Below, piece after piece: positions 34,640 to 47,403 of a stretch of 64,000 nt of DNA. The notes below the pieces were generated by a model, which was not told where the DNA came from, searched no databases, and was given only the letters and a program-made list of their open reading frames with translations. The translations under genes and the position numbers were made by a program. Numbering within the stretch: the first letter of the stretch is position 1; each line of letters begins with the position of its first letter. Source of the DNA: Syncephalastrum monosporum B8922 (Eukaryota > Mucoromycota > Mucoromycetes > Mucorales > Syncephalastraceae); assembly GCA_000697355.1 (NCBI GenBank), contig JNEN01000751.1, forward strand, positions 1-64,000, read 5' to 3'.

Positions 34640-36331
34640 TTACGATATAAACACCTTCCGAAGGTCATGAATAGTAAAATGGTCTCCTGTCCTCGGGCAA
34701 ATAATCGTCCCGTCATTCTTGTCTGCCATTTCACGCAACGCCTACAGAAGCGTTCATTTTTTTATAATTTCATATGAGATCAGCCATTTTTCTCTTGCTT
34801 TCATCAGCCCTTCCTCCCCTTCCTACCTGCAAACTGTACACGCGTCCGTTAGGCAGCAGCATCGGAGGATTATTCTCGTTGATAATCTTGCCACTCATAC
34901 GGCACACGATTGTGGAATTGACATGGTGACTTAGGGGCAGGCCGCTCGCCAACTTTCCTAGTGTGTCCGTGTCGCACACCGGACAATGGACATTTCTGTT
35001 CTCAGCCTGGTAACATTGTGGTGTCTTCAACGCTGACAGGCCAGCCTGAAGCGTGATGGATAAAAGGGGCTCGGATGTTAGAGAGCACAACTTGTAGTTG
35101 TCTCGTCGGAACTGAGCTACGAGTTCATCCCATCGCGCGGGGTCATAGAGGCTCTGATATCCATAGTTACAGGAACAGGACATAGTTTTCCAATGAGCAT
35201 GCATGAATGCGCGTGAAGGACCGCCTGGGGTTATCTCTCTTACCTTGTAGGGTTGGCATTGTGTATCGCTCTTAAAAGCGAGCAGTGTCATGGCTTGATG
35301 GATCCGTTTGAACTCGGTGGGTTCCCATGGCGACAGGTACTTTTGCGCATATTGAATGGCGTCCATTCCTTTGCCTGCACGAGCCAGTTCGATGTATTCT
35401 TGAAGTCTCAGATTAAACTCAAGTGTGCTCTAGACGATACATAGGATGATCAGCCAGCCATGCTTTTTCTGTGTCAGTATGACGTACATTGTTCTTTTTT
35501 AGGCTCGTTCTGTTCTCAGAGCACCACTGCAAGCATGCCTTGCAGCTATGATGCCGTAATGCTTCCTCCACCTTGTCGGACTGAGCAAACAGCTGTACGT
35601 CGACCATATCCTACACATAGGAAAGGAAATAGATGCGAACCCGAGCGTGAGAATTCCCATTTTTTTTCGACCCTGCTTTTCCCTCCTTTCCTCTCCATAT
35701 ATTATAAAAGACCATCAATTTACCTCCACCCCGTTGGCAGCAGCGACGCGCTTTGCCGTCTCGGTCAGACCTTCTCGCAAAAGATAATCGACAATGACGC
35801 GGTTCAGCCGTTCGTGGCTCCAGCGTTGAAATTCAGGTGCTCTGACCGAGGTGACGTTGGCTATGCTCGCGAGGTGATTCACGCGTGCTCGGAGTTGCTT
35901 GGCATGCAGTCGTTCCTCTTGCCAGTACTTCTCCAGCTTTCGTCTGTTTGAGTACGTGCATGCTTTTCTGGATAGGCGGTAGCATACCTTTCGTTTCATG
36001 GTATTCAGTTTAGAGGAAAGAGCGTCGAGAGCCTCGGCAGCGTCTTGGGCCGAGATACGATTGTTTTGAGCATCGGCGTTAATGAGTTTGATCTTTTGGA
36101 CAATGGCAGTCATTTCTTTCTCCAGGTTCTTGCTAGAGTATTTGGTCGATTTTCGCAGTTGCTCGTAGGGAACCTACATTGGCCAGAAGAATGAAAGACT
36201 GCGTGTTAATCTCCGTCGAGTCCTTTTGGGTTTAAAGAAGTATCCCCATAACACAGAACAATAGAGAGCACGAGTACCTTTATGAGCGGCTGCTCGAGCT
36301 CAATGAGCTGGTCGCCTTTAATGTGGTTCAT
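34640..36331 (-). CDS. FYV10: GID complex subunit Fyv10/Gid9 (MAEA)
   Basis: Subunit of the GID/CTLH E3 ubiquitin ligase that degrades gluconeogenic enzymes; it pairs through its RING-like domain with Rmd5/Gid2. Seven exons (36278-36331, 35988-36173, 35724-35936, 35488-35610, 35244-35429, 34827-35153, 34640-34741) give 396 aa, a normal length. Residues ~100-160 hold the LisH-type region (RVIVDYLLREGLTETAKRVA). The CTLH/CRA region follows (EEALRHHSCKACLQWC, FNLRLQEYIELARAG, AIQYAQKYLSPW). The degenerate RING sits at the C-terminus: CPVCDTDTLGKLASGLPLSH, then IVCRMSGK and the final IICPRTGDHFTIHDLRKVF. Zinc ligands are incomplete, as usual for this subunit. Nothing is broken. The F-box and RPT5 genes in the same window are not known to act with it directly. 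Confidence 0.94.
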
Positions 36332-37224
36332 TGTGGTGGAGTAGACAGAAGTAGAGAGGCGTAAGCAAGCAAGCGATTCCTGCGGGGGATCGCCTCACGC
36401 TTTGCAATCCGTAGTATTTCATACCCAGCACAGCGCACGAACATCGATGATGGCCATACCGCGAGCATTGTCCACATACCCTACTATCTACTGTTACAGA
36501 TAGTCCAGTATTAAGCTCTCACCCCATATTATGTATAGAACTGTAGATACTCTATTGAGGCTAATAAAAAAAGCTGTAGCATCGAATAATCACTTGTAAA
36601 CAAGAGCGATTTGGTTGTACCACAAATCAAAATGATCCAATTTGCACCACGGTTGCTTATCTGGACACATAATATTGTATCGTGACGGCACCCTCAGTCC
36701 TGTCTTGTTTCTTGACGGCCCAGTGAGTTGCCATCCCCCTTAAATGTAGCTCATGTACTTGCACATACATACATATAAACAAAAGTGCGATAATCCAAGA
36801 ATTAACAGGCTACATACAAATAAGTAGGCGCTGTGTTGTTACATAAACAAGTAAAGCCGAACCAAATGGGAAGCATACTTTACTTTCTTGACTCGACTGT
36901 ACTGGTCATTTGCGTACACAGATGTTGCAACAGAAGACGGGTTTACGTTGATAACGCACTTCTCGCTTCGTTCAATATGATTATTCTCAGCACTTTCTTT
37001 AGTCCTAGCGCGATCCACAATGCATATTGTTGCGTTGCAGGCAGGGGCGTCATATGGTCCAGCAGCTGCTCCTGGATACCTACCAATGAGATCTGCCATT
37101 TGTCAAACGACGAATGCTCTCGGCCACCCATCTCAGAACATGTGTTCCACAACCTCGAAGGCCACAACTACCCTCATTTTTTTTTTCCATGGTACAAGAA
37201 GAAATAATAAAAAAAGAAAAGAAT
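36332..37224. other. Intergenic, no gene seen
   Basis: About 0.9 kb between the FYV10 start and the HAD phosphatase stop. Open frames at 36833-37207 and 36839-37099 have no family resemblance. Confidence 0.4.
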
Positions 37225-38479
37225 CTAAAGCTGCTCAGCCATCTTCTCGAGTACGACGGCCACGCCATCATTCATGTTGTCGACCGTAATGATATCTGAG
37301 GATAGATGGTAGGGACGTTAAGCAAAGAGCTCCGTTTCCGTCGATCGTAATTGCCTGCACCCCTATTGAATTTCTTACCTGCCAAAGCCTTCACCTCTTC
37401 ATGCGCATTGCCCATGGCCACACCGACGCCTAGAACGAATCATAGATATCAATACCAAAACCAGTCCATATCCGAGAATGAAACAGGCGAAAAAGAGTCT
37501 CGCTGCTAACACCCCCTATCCTTCCTTTTGCCACCCTACACAACCCATGAGGGCGGCGGCGCACTTACCGGCATATCGGATCATTTCCAGGTCATTGGGC
37601 ATATCACCAAACGCAATAACCTGTTCCCGCGGGATGTCCAGTTTCTCACAGAGATGCTGGAGCCCGGTGGCCTTGTTGACGTTGGCGGCTGATATTTCGA
37701 CGAAATGCAAGCTGGAAAAGGTGGGTGTGATGCTATGGCGCCATTTCTCGTCAGTAAAGACCTCGGACATGAGGTAGTCGTTCAGTTGGTCGGCAGGCCA
37801 TGACTTGTGAACAACGATGATCTTCTCGACCGTGCCAAACTCGGCGGGATCCTGGATAATCGTATGCGGGTGGTTCATGGCGTCTGGACCGCGTTTGACA
37901 GCATAGCCGAGCTCACACTTGAACTCGGAGCCGCACTCAGCACCGAGAAAGGCCTCGTCGCCCAGCTTGGCTTTGATGATGGCTGCGATCTCTCTGACAT
38001 GGTCGGCCGGGATCGAGAACGCTTTGAGGATCGTCTTTGTGTGGCTGTCCAGGACCTGTGCTCCGTTGCAGCAAATGACCATTAAATTATCCAGCTTGAC
38101 TTGCTCGATGGCCCGTGCCATGGTCCGCGGCGGCCGTCCAGACGCAAATACGATGCGAATCCCCTTTTTCTCCAGCGCATGTAATACATCCACCGTGCGC
38201 TGCGTCAAGGCACCCCTGATTCATTGGAATGTTTTGCTTAGATGATATATTCAAGCGCGTATGAATCCCCAACGCCCGAGATCCGCCTCACTATGTATGT
38301 AACCTTGCTCTCGGTGCGATCCGTCAATGGATAGCCTGTGCCCCCTTGCTAGGACCACCCTGGTTGTATACTTACGCATTATATTGACCCACCACCAGTG
38401 TGCCGTCGAGGTCGGAAGCGACCATGCGGATCTTGCTCAAATCAGGGATGTTGTCTGGAGTCACTTGACTGGGGGACAT
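37225..38479 (-). CDS. HAD-superfamily Cof-type hydrolase
   Basis: Cytosolic haloacid-dehalogenase-fold phosphatase of the Cof/IIB subgroup that typically removes phosphate from sugar phosphates or nucleotides such as FMN. Four exons (38376-38479, 37569-38215, 37379-37429, 37225-37295) give 290 aa. Motif I is VASDLDGTL (residues ~20-28), with the nucleophile and general-acid Asp. Motif II is FASGRPPRTM; the cap region runs from about residue 85 to 190. Motif III Lys lies in ANVNKATGL, and motif IV is AFGDMPNDLEMI followed by VGVAMGNAHEEVK. The C-terminus DNMNDGVAVVLEKM is typical. In-frame ATGs further upstream would add a hydrophobic leader made from a pyrimidine-rich 5' leader, so 38479 was chosen. 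Substrate unknown. Confidence 0.92.
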
Positions 38480-39783
38480 GGCGGTATGCGAAAGTAAAAG
38501 AAAAGAAAACAAGGAAGAAAGCGAAGAGAAGAGCAGGTCAAGGCACGAACGGACAGGTATTGCCGGGGATGTTTCCACTGTGCTGTATCCACACTCAATT
38601 CAAACCACGACAAGGTTTGCGGCTTCCAAAGGTCTTCTGATTCAAGGCCTTCCTGATCTGAAAACTTGTAGCCGTGACTCAACACACAGACATCGCGATA
38701 ATGGCACTTGTGCTCATGTAGCACACACATTACAGTCGCTTCTCCATCACGTATTGGCTTTAATAACCTGGAGGTTGCCACCATCCAAATTATCTGAAGT
38801 ACCTTTCTTGCAGTCGCCCCCCTACTTCGTCTACTTCATCCATCGATGCTGCCGCATGCATCGCTCTGCATACCGTATTCTTTATTTTTTTTTCTATCTC
38901 AACTTCTATGCGCATCCATTTTTTATGTTGTGCGCCGATCACATGGATTTTATTCCCGTTTTTTATTTTTACTTTTTTTTTCTTACTCTTATTCTTTATT
39001 TCGCTATATACTGTGTAATGTGGCCGGCGGATGGGATCACACGAAGGTCGGGAAACACGTTTTAGCTTCTGCAGCGGAGCTGCCCGAGTTTGCCACTGAA
39101 TCTTGCTTGTATCACAAGATATTTCAAAACTTCTTAATAGCCTTGGCTATTGAATACCTTTGCAGGCCCTCGATGAGGACCATCAGTTCTAGACTATTTT
39201 TACACGTCGTCTGCCACCAGTGTAACTTTGACAGTTTAATTCGCTGAGCCCGTAATTACGAGGGATCGAAGCAGTGCGTATGGGTCGGACGTGAACGATG
39301 AATAACTATGCACTCAGATCTAGCGTTACCAATGGCGATATTGTTAAAATCGCCTTTAGAAGGAATTGGATGTAAACTGCCAGTTCGCAAAGTACTAGCT
39401 TACGAACAATAAAAAGGACTCAGTTCAATATGGTATGCGTGCATGTGAGGCCGATCCATCTGTAAAAGAATCCTTTGGTATAGTATTGTAACGGGTTAAG
39501 GAAGGTAATTTTACACAAAGTTGACAGGAAAAAAAAAACATATGTATAGCAGAGGGCGGGAGGGGGGGGGGCTAAATGAAAGGTATGTGTGTATAGATCG
39601 CGACAGGATGAGGGAGGGAATGATACATATTTACGACAGGAAAGGTAAGAAAAAAAAAGAAGAAATGGAACAAGATAATGCAAAGCGGCATAAGTGTGAA
39701 GGAGCGAAAACGTGAGGAAAGAATGAGCAGTAAAATCAAAAAAGAGAAGGTATGGATGGGAGGGTGTAGGGCATGCTCACTTT
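38480..39783. other. Intergenic, T-rich, no gene seen
   Basis: About 1.3 kb. A plus-strand open frame (38478-39065) is 195 codons but rich in Phe/Tyr/Leu from poly-T sequence, with no introns or similarity, so it was not called. A G-rich run lies at 39555-39571. Confidence 0.4.
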
Positions 39784-42700
39784 TCATAAGGTATCTTGTC
39801 TCAGTTTGTCGATAGGGAAAATCTGGTCAATCTTGGATATCCAGTCTATCATATCTGCGCGTGAAGTCGCTTGTAGTGTGTAAGCATTGTTGTTTGTATA
39901 GAGCGCGAACACATGGGAGCGCTAATGGTTTGAGATAGATAACAGAGGTAAGACTACGATCAGGACATGCATTTTGCCAACTTACCTGGATCATTTGCTC
40001 CAACGCACGGTTGTAATCAATGCGGACGGACGCCACGTTGATAACCCCTAGCTCGTCCGTCTCGGAATAGTCCTTGTAAATATAGATATAGGGTCTAAAG
40101 TTCATAAAACCTGTAAGTAAGGGCTGTCAACACTTGGCTCGACTTCCGGCTTACCGTCGTATCACGAACCACCGTTTGACCCACTTGTCATCCACGGCAC
40201 TCTCTTGGTACGTGAGGTATCCTTTTTTAGAAACGGTATCGCTAGAAGGGAAAATAGAAACTCATCAGCTTCTGCGTCGTCCTTCTGTCGTGAGAAGGTA
40301 AAACTCACGTTTGGGTGACCAACTTGACGTCGGCCAAAAGCTTCGATGCGCTGCGTAACTCTTGTCGCGTGTCCGCATCCGCAAGCCCGGGGATCGGTGG
40401 GTCTTGGCTAATCACAATCTATCATCACAGCCAAGTGAGCAACTTTTCCCGCCTTCCTTTGTTTGCCTTGATTAACTCAGTTACCTCTTTCTCCGATCCC
40501 TGTCTGCGTCTCCAGATATCCAGAACCTTGCTCGCAAGCTCTTTCTGGGAGTCCGTTAACGGCTCATCGTGTTTCTTTTTGCCAGGGCTCTTGATGGCCG
40601 TGCTCTCTGTCTCTTGCTCGACCTTGGACATGGAGCCGTTACTCGTTTGGGACCGGGCCTGACGCAGCGTGAGGACCTGGGATGTGAATGCAACGTCTTC
40701 CTTGCGACGGATCCGTTCCCGGATGTGTTTGTAGTCATTGACTAGGGAGACACCGCGCGGCCGCCATGAGCCGAGATACTCCTCGCCTCGCACGTATTTT
40801 GAAGCCGTATTGAGGCGCCACAGCTGACTCAAGCGGCGGGTCATGGGCGGTCGCAAGTTGACGAGGAAAACGCCGCTGGATTTAGCGAGCTGTTTGTCCG
40901 AGCCCAAGAGTTTACGCAGGCGGGAGCGTCCGCCGCCGTCGCGGCCCTGGATCTGGACCGCGATATCCATGCTGAACTGGATGGGCTTGGAGCATTTCTC
41001 GGCCTCAATCTCCCACTTGAGGTTCAGCAAAATACGACTGTTGGCGGTGGTAATGCGGTTGAGGAACACGCACTCGTGCTGGGAGCTGTCCCAGGCACCT
41101 TGGGCTGTAAGCTGGCTTGTACCGTCATTGTTGTAAACGACGTTCTGCTGGGAGAGCAGACGGATCGGAATGTCGTCGTGAGCGGGTGCATCAATAATAC
41201 GTCCCTTGGGATCCAGCAGACGGACACGCCCAATGGACGCTTTGGAGACGCAGTTCCACTCAAACTGGCGTCCAGACGTGTGTGACAGCGTGATGCAGAT
41301 GCGTCGCTGGAGACCCTGGCGGAGCGAAAACACGCCGCGATCGAGCGCGTTTTGAGCCGTGACCGCGGCCGGGATATAGTCGCCATTGGGAGCCAGTTCG
41401 CAGACCTGGATCCAGGCCACCACATCGTGCCGTTCTGCCGCGAGCAGCTCCTCCTCTGATCGACGTTCCAGCGAACCGTTGCTGTTGGGGTCGCCATGGA
41501 CGGAGGATCGGTCCAGCGAGGACCGGCTGCCGTTCAGTTGCTGGTTCGCGGCCAGCAAATCCGCCAGGCGCGGCTTCTCGCGCTGGTCATCCCAGCGCTC
41601 GTACTGCGACAGCACGCGCGGCTGCGCTTCGCCGTAAATCTCAAACGAGAGCATGCCGTTCAAGAGCACATCCAGCACGTTCCGCGTCACGACGAGCGAA
41701 AGTGTCTCGCTGTGCTCGAGCTCGATCGGGTCGCTGCCAAAATCGCTGACCGGGTCTGTCGAGAAGATCTTTTCGGCCGTAGAGTGGGCTGGGATGCCGC
41801 CAAAGGAGGACAGTCGGAACTGGACATGGACTTGCTTGTACTCGGTCTCGCTCAAGCCAATGAGCTCAAGCAGACGGACCTCAAACAGGAGCTGTTCGCC
41901 CACCTTGAGCTGATAGTTATCCTCCTCGGGTTCGTCCAATTCGTGGTCGGAAAAGGGCTGCCGTGCTTCGGGCCCCTTGATGGCGACGGAGCGCGCGATC
42001 GGCGAGATGAACACGCGCAGCTTGCCTTTGATTTGGCCTGTCGAGCGACAGATGATCTCGAGCGAACTCTCGTACGGCTGGTGCAGGGCAAGGTTTCGGA
42101 TGGACGTCGCCGCGCTGCCGATGAAGGAGAACTTGGGGCACGGGTTTTCAAAGAAAGGGTCTTCCCAGTTAAAGTGCGACCGGTACATGGGGCGGTCGAC
42201 GAAGTGATAGAGGTTGCGCATTTTGTGAAGGCGCATCTTGAGCTTCTCGAGGGACCAGACATAGACGACATTGTGCTTGCGATCAATGACACGCACGCCA
42301 ATGCAGGGCTTGGGCGTGGACATGAGCATGGTATCTTCGTCTGTCTCAAACTGGTGCAGGGCCGAAGTGGTCTCCCAGTACGACATGGGGTTCGAGAACT
42401 GACCTTCCTCAATGACGGCAAACTGATACAATACGTCCTTGTTGAGCTCGCGCGAAATGATGTTAGCCTCTTTGAGCATCACCGCGTTCGTCAAGACGAC
42501 TTCAGCCATGGTCACATAGCGCAGCTGTTTCCAGCGCTTCGCAATCTTTTGCAGGAGCGCCAGCTGTTCGTTCGTGTAGACGGTCGAGTTACCCATGTGC
42601 TGAGAGAATTGGCGAGACATGCGGTTGATCTGTGCTTCGTAAATGCGTTTTTGATTGCTCAGCTCTTTCTGGAGCTTTTCTTTCTCGGTGCGGTACACTT

Positions 42701-45453
42701 TGCACTTTTCTTCGAGCTCGCTCTGCACAAAGGTCGTCTCGGTGCATACACTTTCAAGACCATCTTCGATCATCGTGGTCGACGAGGAGTTGCGGAAGGA
42801 GTCGCGCGATGAGGCGTCGTCGTCGTTTTCATTTCTGCTCTCGGACCGCGTGCGTCGCTGGTTGCGGATGCGCGTGATATCGTCGTACAGCCGTTCAAGT
42901 TCTTCGTCCTTCATGCCGCCAAAGTTGGATTCATTGGCATAGTAGTTGAGGACAGCTTCACGTCGCGCATAGCTCCAGTCGATGACTTCGGACCCAATCA
43001 TGCTGGCGCTCTCCGTAGGCGATTCGGGGCGTTCGTCTTCATCACCCAGCACACTGGAGCCGTTCACAGCTTTGTCTGCCATGGACTTTTGCAGGCCACG
43101 CTCACGTCGTACCTCTTCTGGGTTGTTGAAACGGAAAATGTGGTAGTCACCCAGGATAATGCGGTAGCCGCTCCGCAACCGTCGCGGTTCAGTGATGCGT
43201 ACACCGTTGACCATCGTGTCTGTGTCTCCGCTGGTGTGGATGGTGACAAGACCATTGTTGTTTTCGAACCAACAGTGTTCGTCCTGGATATTGGAGCCCG
43301 ATAAGCGGATGTCGGGCTGCTGATCGCCGTCGGCGCGGCCGACTTTAGTGATGCCCAGCTTGATCTGATACATCAGACATTCGGACATGAGTGGATCCTC
43401 GTTCAAGTTGACAAGGTGGGGCATCTTTTTGGGCGCATAAACGCCGACGTTATTTTTGTGGACTGCGATACCGAGCTCTTCGAGGGCCTTTTCGCGTTCT
43501 TTTTGGATTTCTTCCGTCTTTTTGAGCTTTTCCTCCCAAGTTTCGTTCAGGTTGGCTAGCAACTTTTCGGAGCTCTGCAACTGTTCGACAATTTCTTGTC
43601 GGTTCATTTTGCGTTTCACGCCTTTGCTGTCCACGATTTCGATCTCGGCCGCCTTGTTGAGCGTGGAGCGTGAAGGGGCAGGCAAGGACATGGAGCGGTT
43701 GCTGCCGCCTCCACCGCCTCCTCCCGCCCCTGCGCTCTTGTAGGCACTGTTGGCCGTCAGCTGCTCGACTTCCTCGGGCGCATACGTTCGTAATCGGTCG
43801 CGCAACACCTCCAGTTCGTCCTTGAGCTCGCGAATCAGTTTTGCATTCGGATCCTCGTTCACAACCGCCTTGTTCTTGATCTTCTTGGCTTGATCGGCAT
43901 AACGAAGGGTACTGAGGGTCTCGTCATAGTTGACATCGGCGGGTGAGATTGCGGCGATCATGGCTGTCTTTGAGTTACCACCCAAAGAGTCTTTCAACAG
44001 CCACGTGAGGACCTTGAAGATAGATCAGTCACCTAGTTACAACACACAGAAAATGTGCACACTCACCGAGTCGCGATAGGGTATAAAAACTTCTTTTGAT
44101 TTGCGACCTTTTTTGCCTTCTTGCATGGATTGCTCAGCCAAGCCGGCAATGACTTTACCCAAGGTCGTCAGCGAACGGTTAATGTTGGCGCCCTCCTTCA
44201 AACGCGCGCCTGTGGCACCCGTGCTGTTGGCACGTTCACTGCCTGCCAAATCGACCAAACTGTTTGGTTGTGAGAGCGTATCAGTCAACCGAGTATTTTA
44301 TCTAAAAATGGAAAATGTACCTGATACGCGCCACTTTTTCTGTTTCGAGTTTGGTGAGCTCGTCATGTCGTTTCTGGGTCAGGAAGAGGGTAAAGACGGC
44401 GTGCGAACGAGAAGAGGTCTCATTCATGTTGGTTGCAGCAACAGTTCTTGCCTACAGAGTGGTTTTTCATGAGATAAGCGACAACCGAGCGGGAGGGGGG
44501 GATGGATAGATAGATATAAAATAGAAAAAGTAAAAGGGTCGTGGGGGACGTACTTTGTTGCCTTCGTCCATCAAGTGATTCACGTCATCAAAGGAGGAGA
44601 CGGCAAGGCGCGAGAGATCTTCGACATACGGGCCTAGACTCGGATGCTCTCTGACTTTAAGATTGCCCTTGTTCTTGGGGTTCAAGAGATCGCGCACTTT
44701 TTCGTTGTAGATTTCAATGTAGGAGACTTCGACTCGGTATTGTAGATTAGGGTCTTGATTCTGCTTGATGCGTTCAAACAGCTCGTCGCAGGTTCTGGGG
44801 ATGATACCATGGTCTTCGCCATAGCCCATCTACAAACAAAGGAGAGAAAGAAAGAAACAGAGAATATTTAGATCGCATGTTTTCTGCTGTCACGCGTTTC
44901 AGTTGTACCATCGAATAAGATTTGCCAGATCCTGTCTGACCATCTAAAGAAGGAAACAAGGGGGGGGGGGAGGAAGAGACAGGGTGAGGAGCACAGCAGA
45001 AACAATAGAATGATGACTTACAGGCAAAAATACAGCAGTTGTAACCATCAAAGGCGTGGTCCAGCAAGTCGACACCGAGGTCGTCGTAAACCATTTGCTG
45101 ATCGGCATAGCTGGGATCCGACTTGTCGGCCGACCAATATGACTTGTCAAACGTGAAAGCCTTGTGATCTTCGGATTCTTTGCCTGTACGCATATCCGGC
45201 GGCCGACTGAGGATCGTCTGGTTGCCATCCATCCGAATAAGCATCGACGCCCCCTTGCTAATCTCTAAGTAGCATAGAAAGAAAAGGAACCAGGGCAAAA
45301 TTCGTTCGCGTGAGTTGCGGGGTACTTTTTTCCTGCTGTTGCCATGGTGTCTTTGTATCGCATGGTCGAAGATAATAGGAAGAAATGAAACCCACCTCGA
45401 GAGTTGAGCGGACGACAACGGACGACGACCTTGATATTTCCACCTCCACTCAT
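39784..45453 (-). CDS. Kinesin-3 (Unc104/KIF1-type) motor
   Basis: Plus-end microtubule motor for vesicles and endosomes. Eleven exons (45396-45453, 45022-45264, 44909-44943, 44554-44829, 44321-44451, 44067-44259, 40485-44012, 40309-40418, 40155-40241, 39986-40094, 39784-39921) join in frame to 1635 aa. The motor domain (residues ~1-370) has the P-loop [11 protein letters not shown] (split by introns), switch [14 protein letters not shown], switch [11 protein letters not shown] and neck [21 protein letters not shown] Lys-rich K-loop is not evident. Coiled coil and a FHA domain follow at ~520-610 ([24 protein letters not shown]). The long central stalk is next (KIF1B/DUF3694-like blocks). The C-terminal PH domain at ~1530-1630 ([32 protein letters not shown]) binds phosphoinositide cargo membranes. 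All canonical Unc104 parts are present. Exon 3 is only 35 nt. Confidence 0.95.
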
Positions 45454-47403
45454 GTTGTCGCTCGTAATAAAAGATTGATGAAGGGTGATTCAGTCAAACT
45501 GCATAAAATGGAGAGATTGGGTAAAAAAAAAAAAGAAAGCGATGCATGCGTTAGTTATATAACAGTGAAAGTCATACCAAGAGGTATGAAGGTGGTAAAG
45601 TTTGAGAGAGGGAGGGCATGGTTGATTGCTTACGAGCTAATTCGGGATTGAAGGTTGCGCGGTGGAGAGTAGAAGGGCGTGTAGCTGGTTCTGTCGGGCG
45701 AAAGCACTGTAGTTTCAGGCACGGGGGGAATATAAAAGACACACTGATACTTGTAATATACAAGACGATATATATGTATATATATATATATAAAAGAAAG
45801 CCCAAAAGAGAAAAGAGAAGAAAAAAAGATAGGTATGATATGATAGTAGGGCAGTGGTGTGTGTTGTGTGTGTGTTGGGAGTGGGAAGGGGGCCAGACGC
45901 AAGGAAAAGCAAGGCGATGCGCGGGTTGCACGACGAGAAGAAATCAAAACCGTAGACGGAGTTCGGTTTCCCTTTCTCTCTCTCGTTGCTTGTTACACCA
46001 ACACAACCTGTCTGTCTCTCTGTCTCTCTTTCTTTAACTCGTTCTCATCTCTTGAGGGAACCAACCATCCACGGCGGCTGCACTCCTTCTCACTTACATA
46101 TCCATGCATGACATCTTATCCCGCTGTTCCGTGTCTTCTATCCTGAGACAATGCGTTATTCCAACGTCAACTCGATACGTGCGTCCTGTCCCTTTTGGAA
46201 TACCCCATACCCTGATTTCTGCGGCCCTTCTTCCGACACTGGAAGGCGTTCCGTGAAAAAAGTTGAACTCCGTGGGTGTGCCACGACTTTATTTTGAATA
46301 CGTCTTCCGTTGCTTGTGCCCTATACAGGGAACACCCCCTCCCTCCATCACTTGCTTTCTTCGCCATTGCTCATCTTATCGGATGTACTGCTTACTAAGG
46401 CCCATCACAAAAACTTTTGGTGCTAACCGATATAAAGCTGCGCCATTGTTGCGGACATGAATGGGCTACATAGATTAATAATGGCCTGTGTATATTTTGA
46501 TCGTGTTTTACAGGTAATCTGAAGTGCGTATGAAGTTATATCATCTTATATCATCCATCCAGCCCAGGCTCTTGACTTCTGCTGAAACTACACGGTATTA
46601 CGTACTCTGTGACGATGAAGTCAACTTTTAATTAGGCAGTCACCGGGCCCGAACCCGTGCTTTGCTGCTGTCGCTTCTGTGTCAACCATAATGAACCTTA
46701 ATATTTAGTTGTATCTTGATCCTACACAGCCAATGCTCAAGCAGTGTGTCTCTATCGCACAGATACATATAATTATGTGGAGGAAGAATGGTGTTTTCGC
46801 AATGGAAGGGTCTCTTTCTGAGCGGAGCATGCCGAGATGGAGCTGTCTCATATGCATCAAAACAGTCGCGTCTCACCTCATGCTTGTGCCGTACCTGACT
46901 GAAATTCCTATATCCAATCGTTTCCCTCGTAGGTTTAGCGCAAAAAACGTCGTGCCCCATCACGCGCAACAGACGACACTGTTTACAGCAAAGCGTGATA
47001 TCAATTGGAAACCCCTTTCTGGCCTTGTTTACCGATACAGGTATATTCAGTCGAGAATGACACAGTGTGCCATTTCTTGAGATGATAAGATCGTGTGAGA
47101 TTATTGCGCATCTGTTTTCGTTCTGCCTGGTAATGTTTACTTTTTATTTGTTCTTTGTTCTGGTGTTGCACGACGTACCCAACGTCGTGATATACTTTTC
47201 TTGATCCCTGTTCCAGCACGGCTTCTCAAAACATTTACCAACTCGGGATTCATGGTACTGTATACGTGTGTATGGCGGCTTATGGATCCACAAGACAAGC
47301 AGGAGAGAAGGCTTAGAGTTATGCCAAGAGAGCATAAAGGAGAGCTCCAGGTTGTGAGAACTTTACGCCGCTATCTCTTGTGAGCTTGTTCCAACTTCGT
47401 TCC
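45454..47403. other. Long intergenic region upstream of kinesin
   Basis: Nearly 2 kb between the kinesin start (minus) and the F-box gene (plus). It holds a TA microsatellite and CT-rich stretches at about 45975-46035. Short open frames (for example plus 46709-47080) have no recognisable similarity. No RNA gene recognised. Confidence 0.4.
45768..45792. repeat. TA dinucleotide microsatellite
   Basis: Imperfect run of TA units, interrupted once by a G, in the 5' region of the kinesin gene. Confidence 0.85.

Noticed and set aside
38478..39065. 195-codon plus-strand open frame
   Set aside because: Composition is driven by poly-T sequence (Phe/Tyr/Leu runs), no similarity, and it overlaps the 5' leader of the HAD gene.
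41496..42812. 438-codon plus-strand open frame inside the kinesin gene
   Set aside because: It is antisense to the large kinesin exon, whose minus-strand frame is clearly the real one; the antisense frame stays open because of codon bias and has no recognisable domains.
46600..46690. tRNA-like stretch with cgggcccgaacccgtg
   Set aside because: A short hairpin forms but the T-loop is not TTCRANY-like and no acceptor stem or anticodon arm can be folded.
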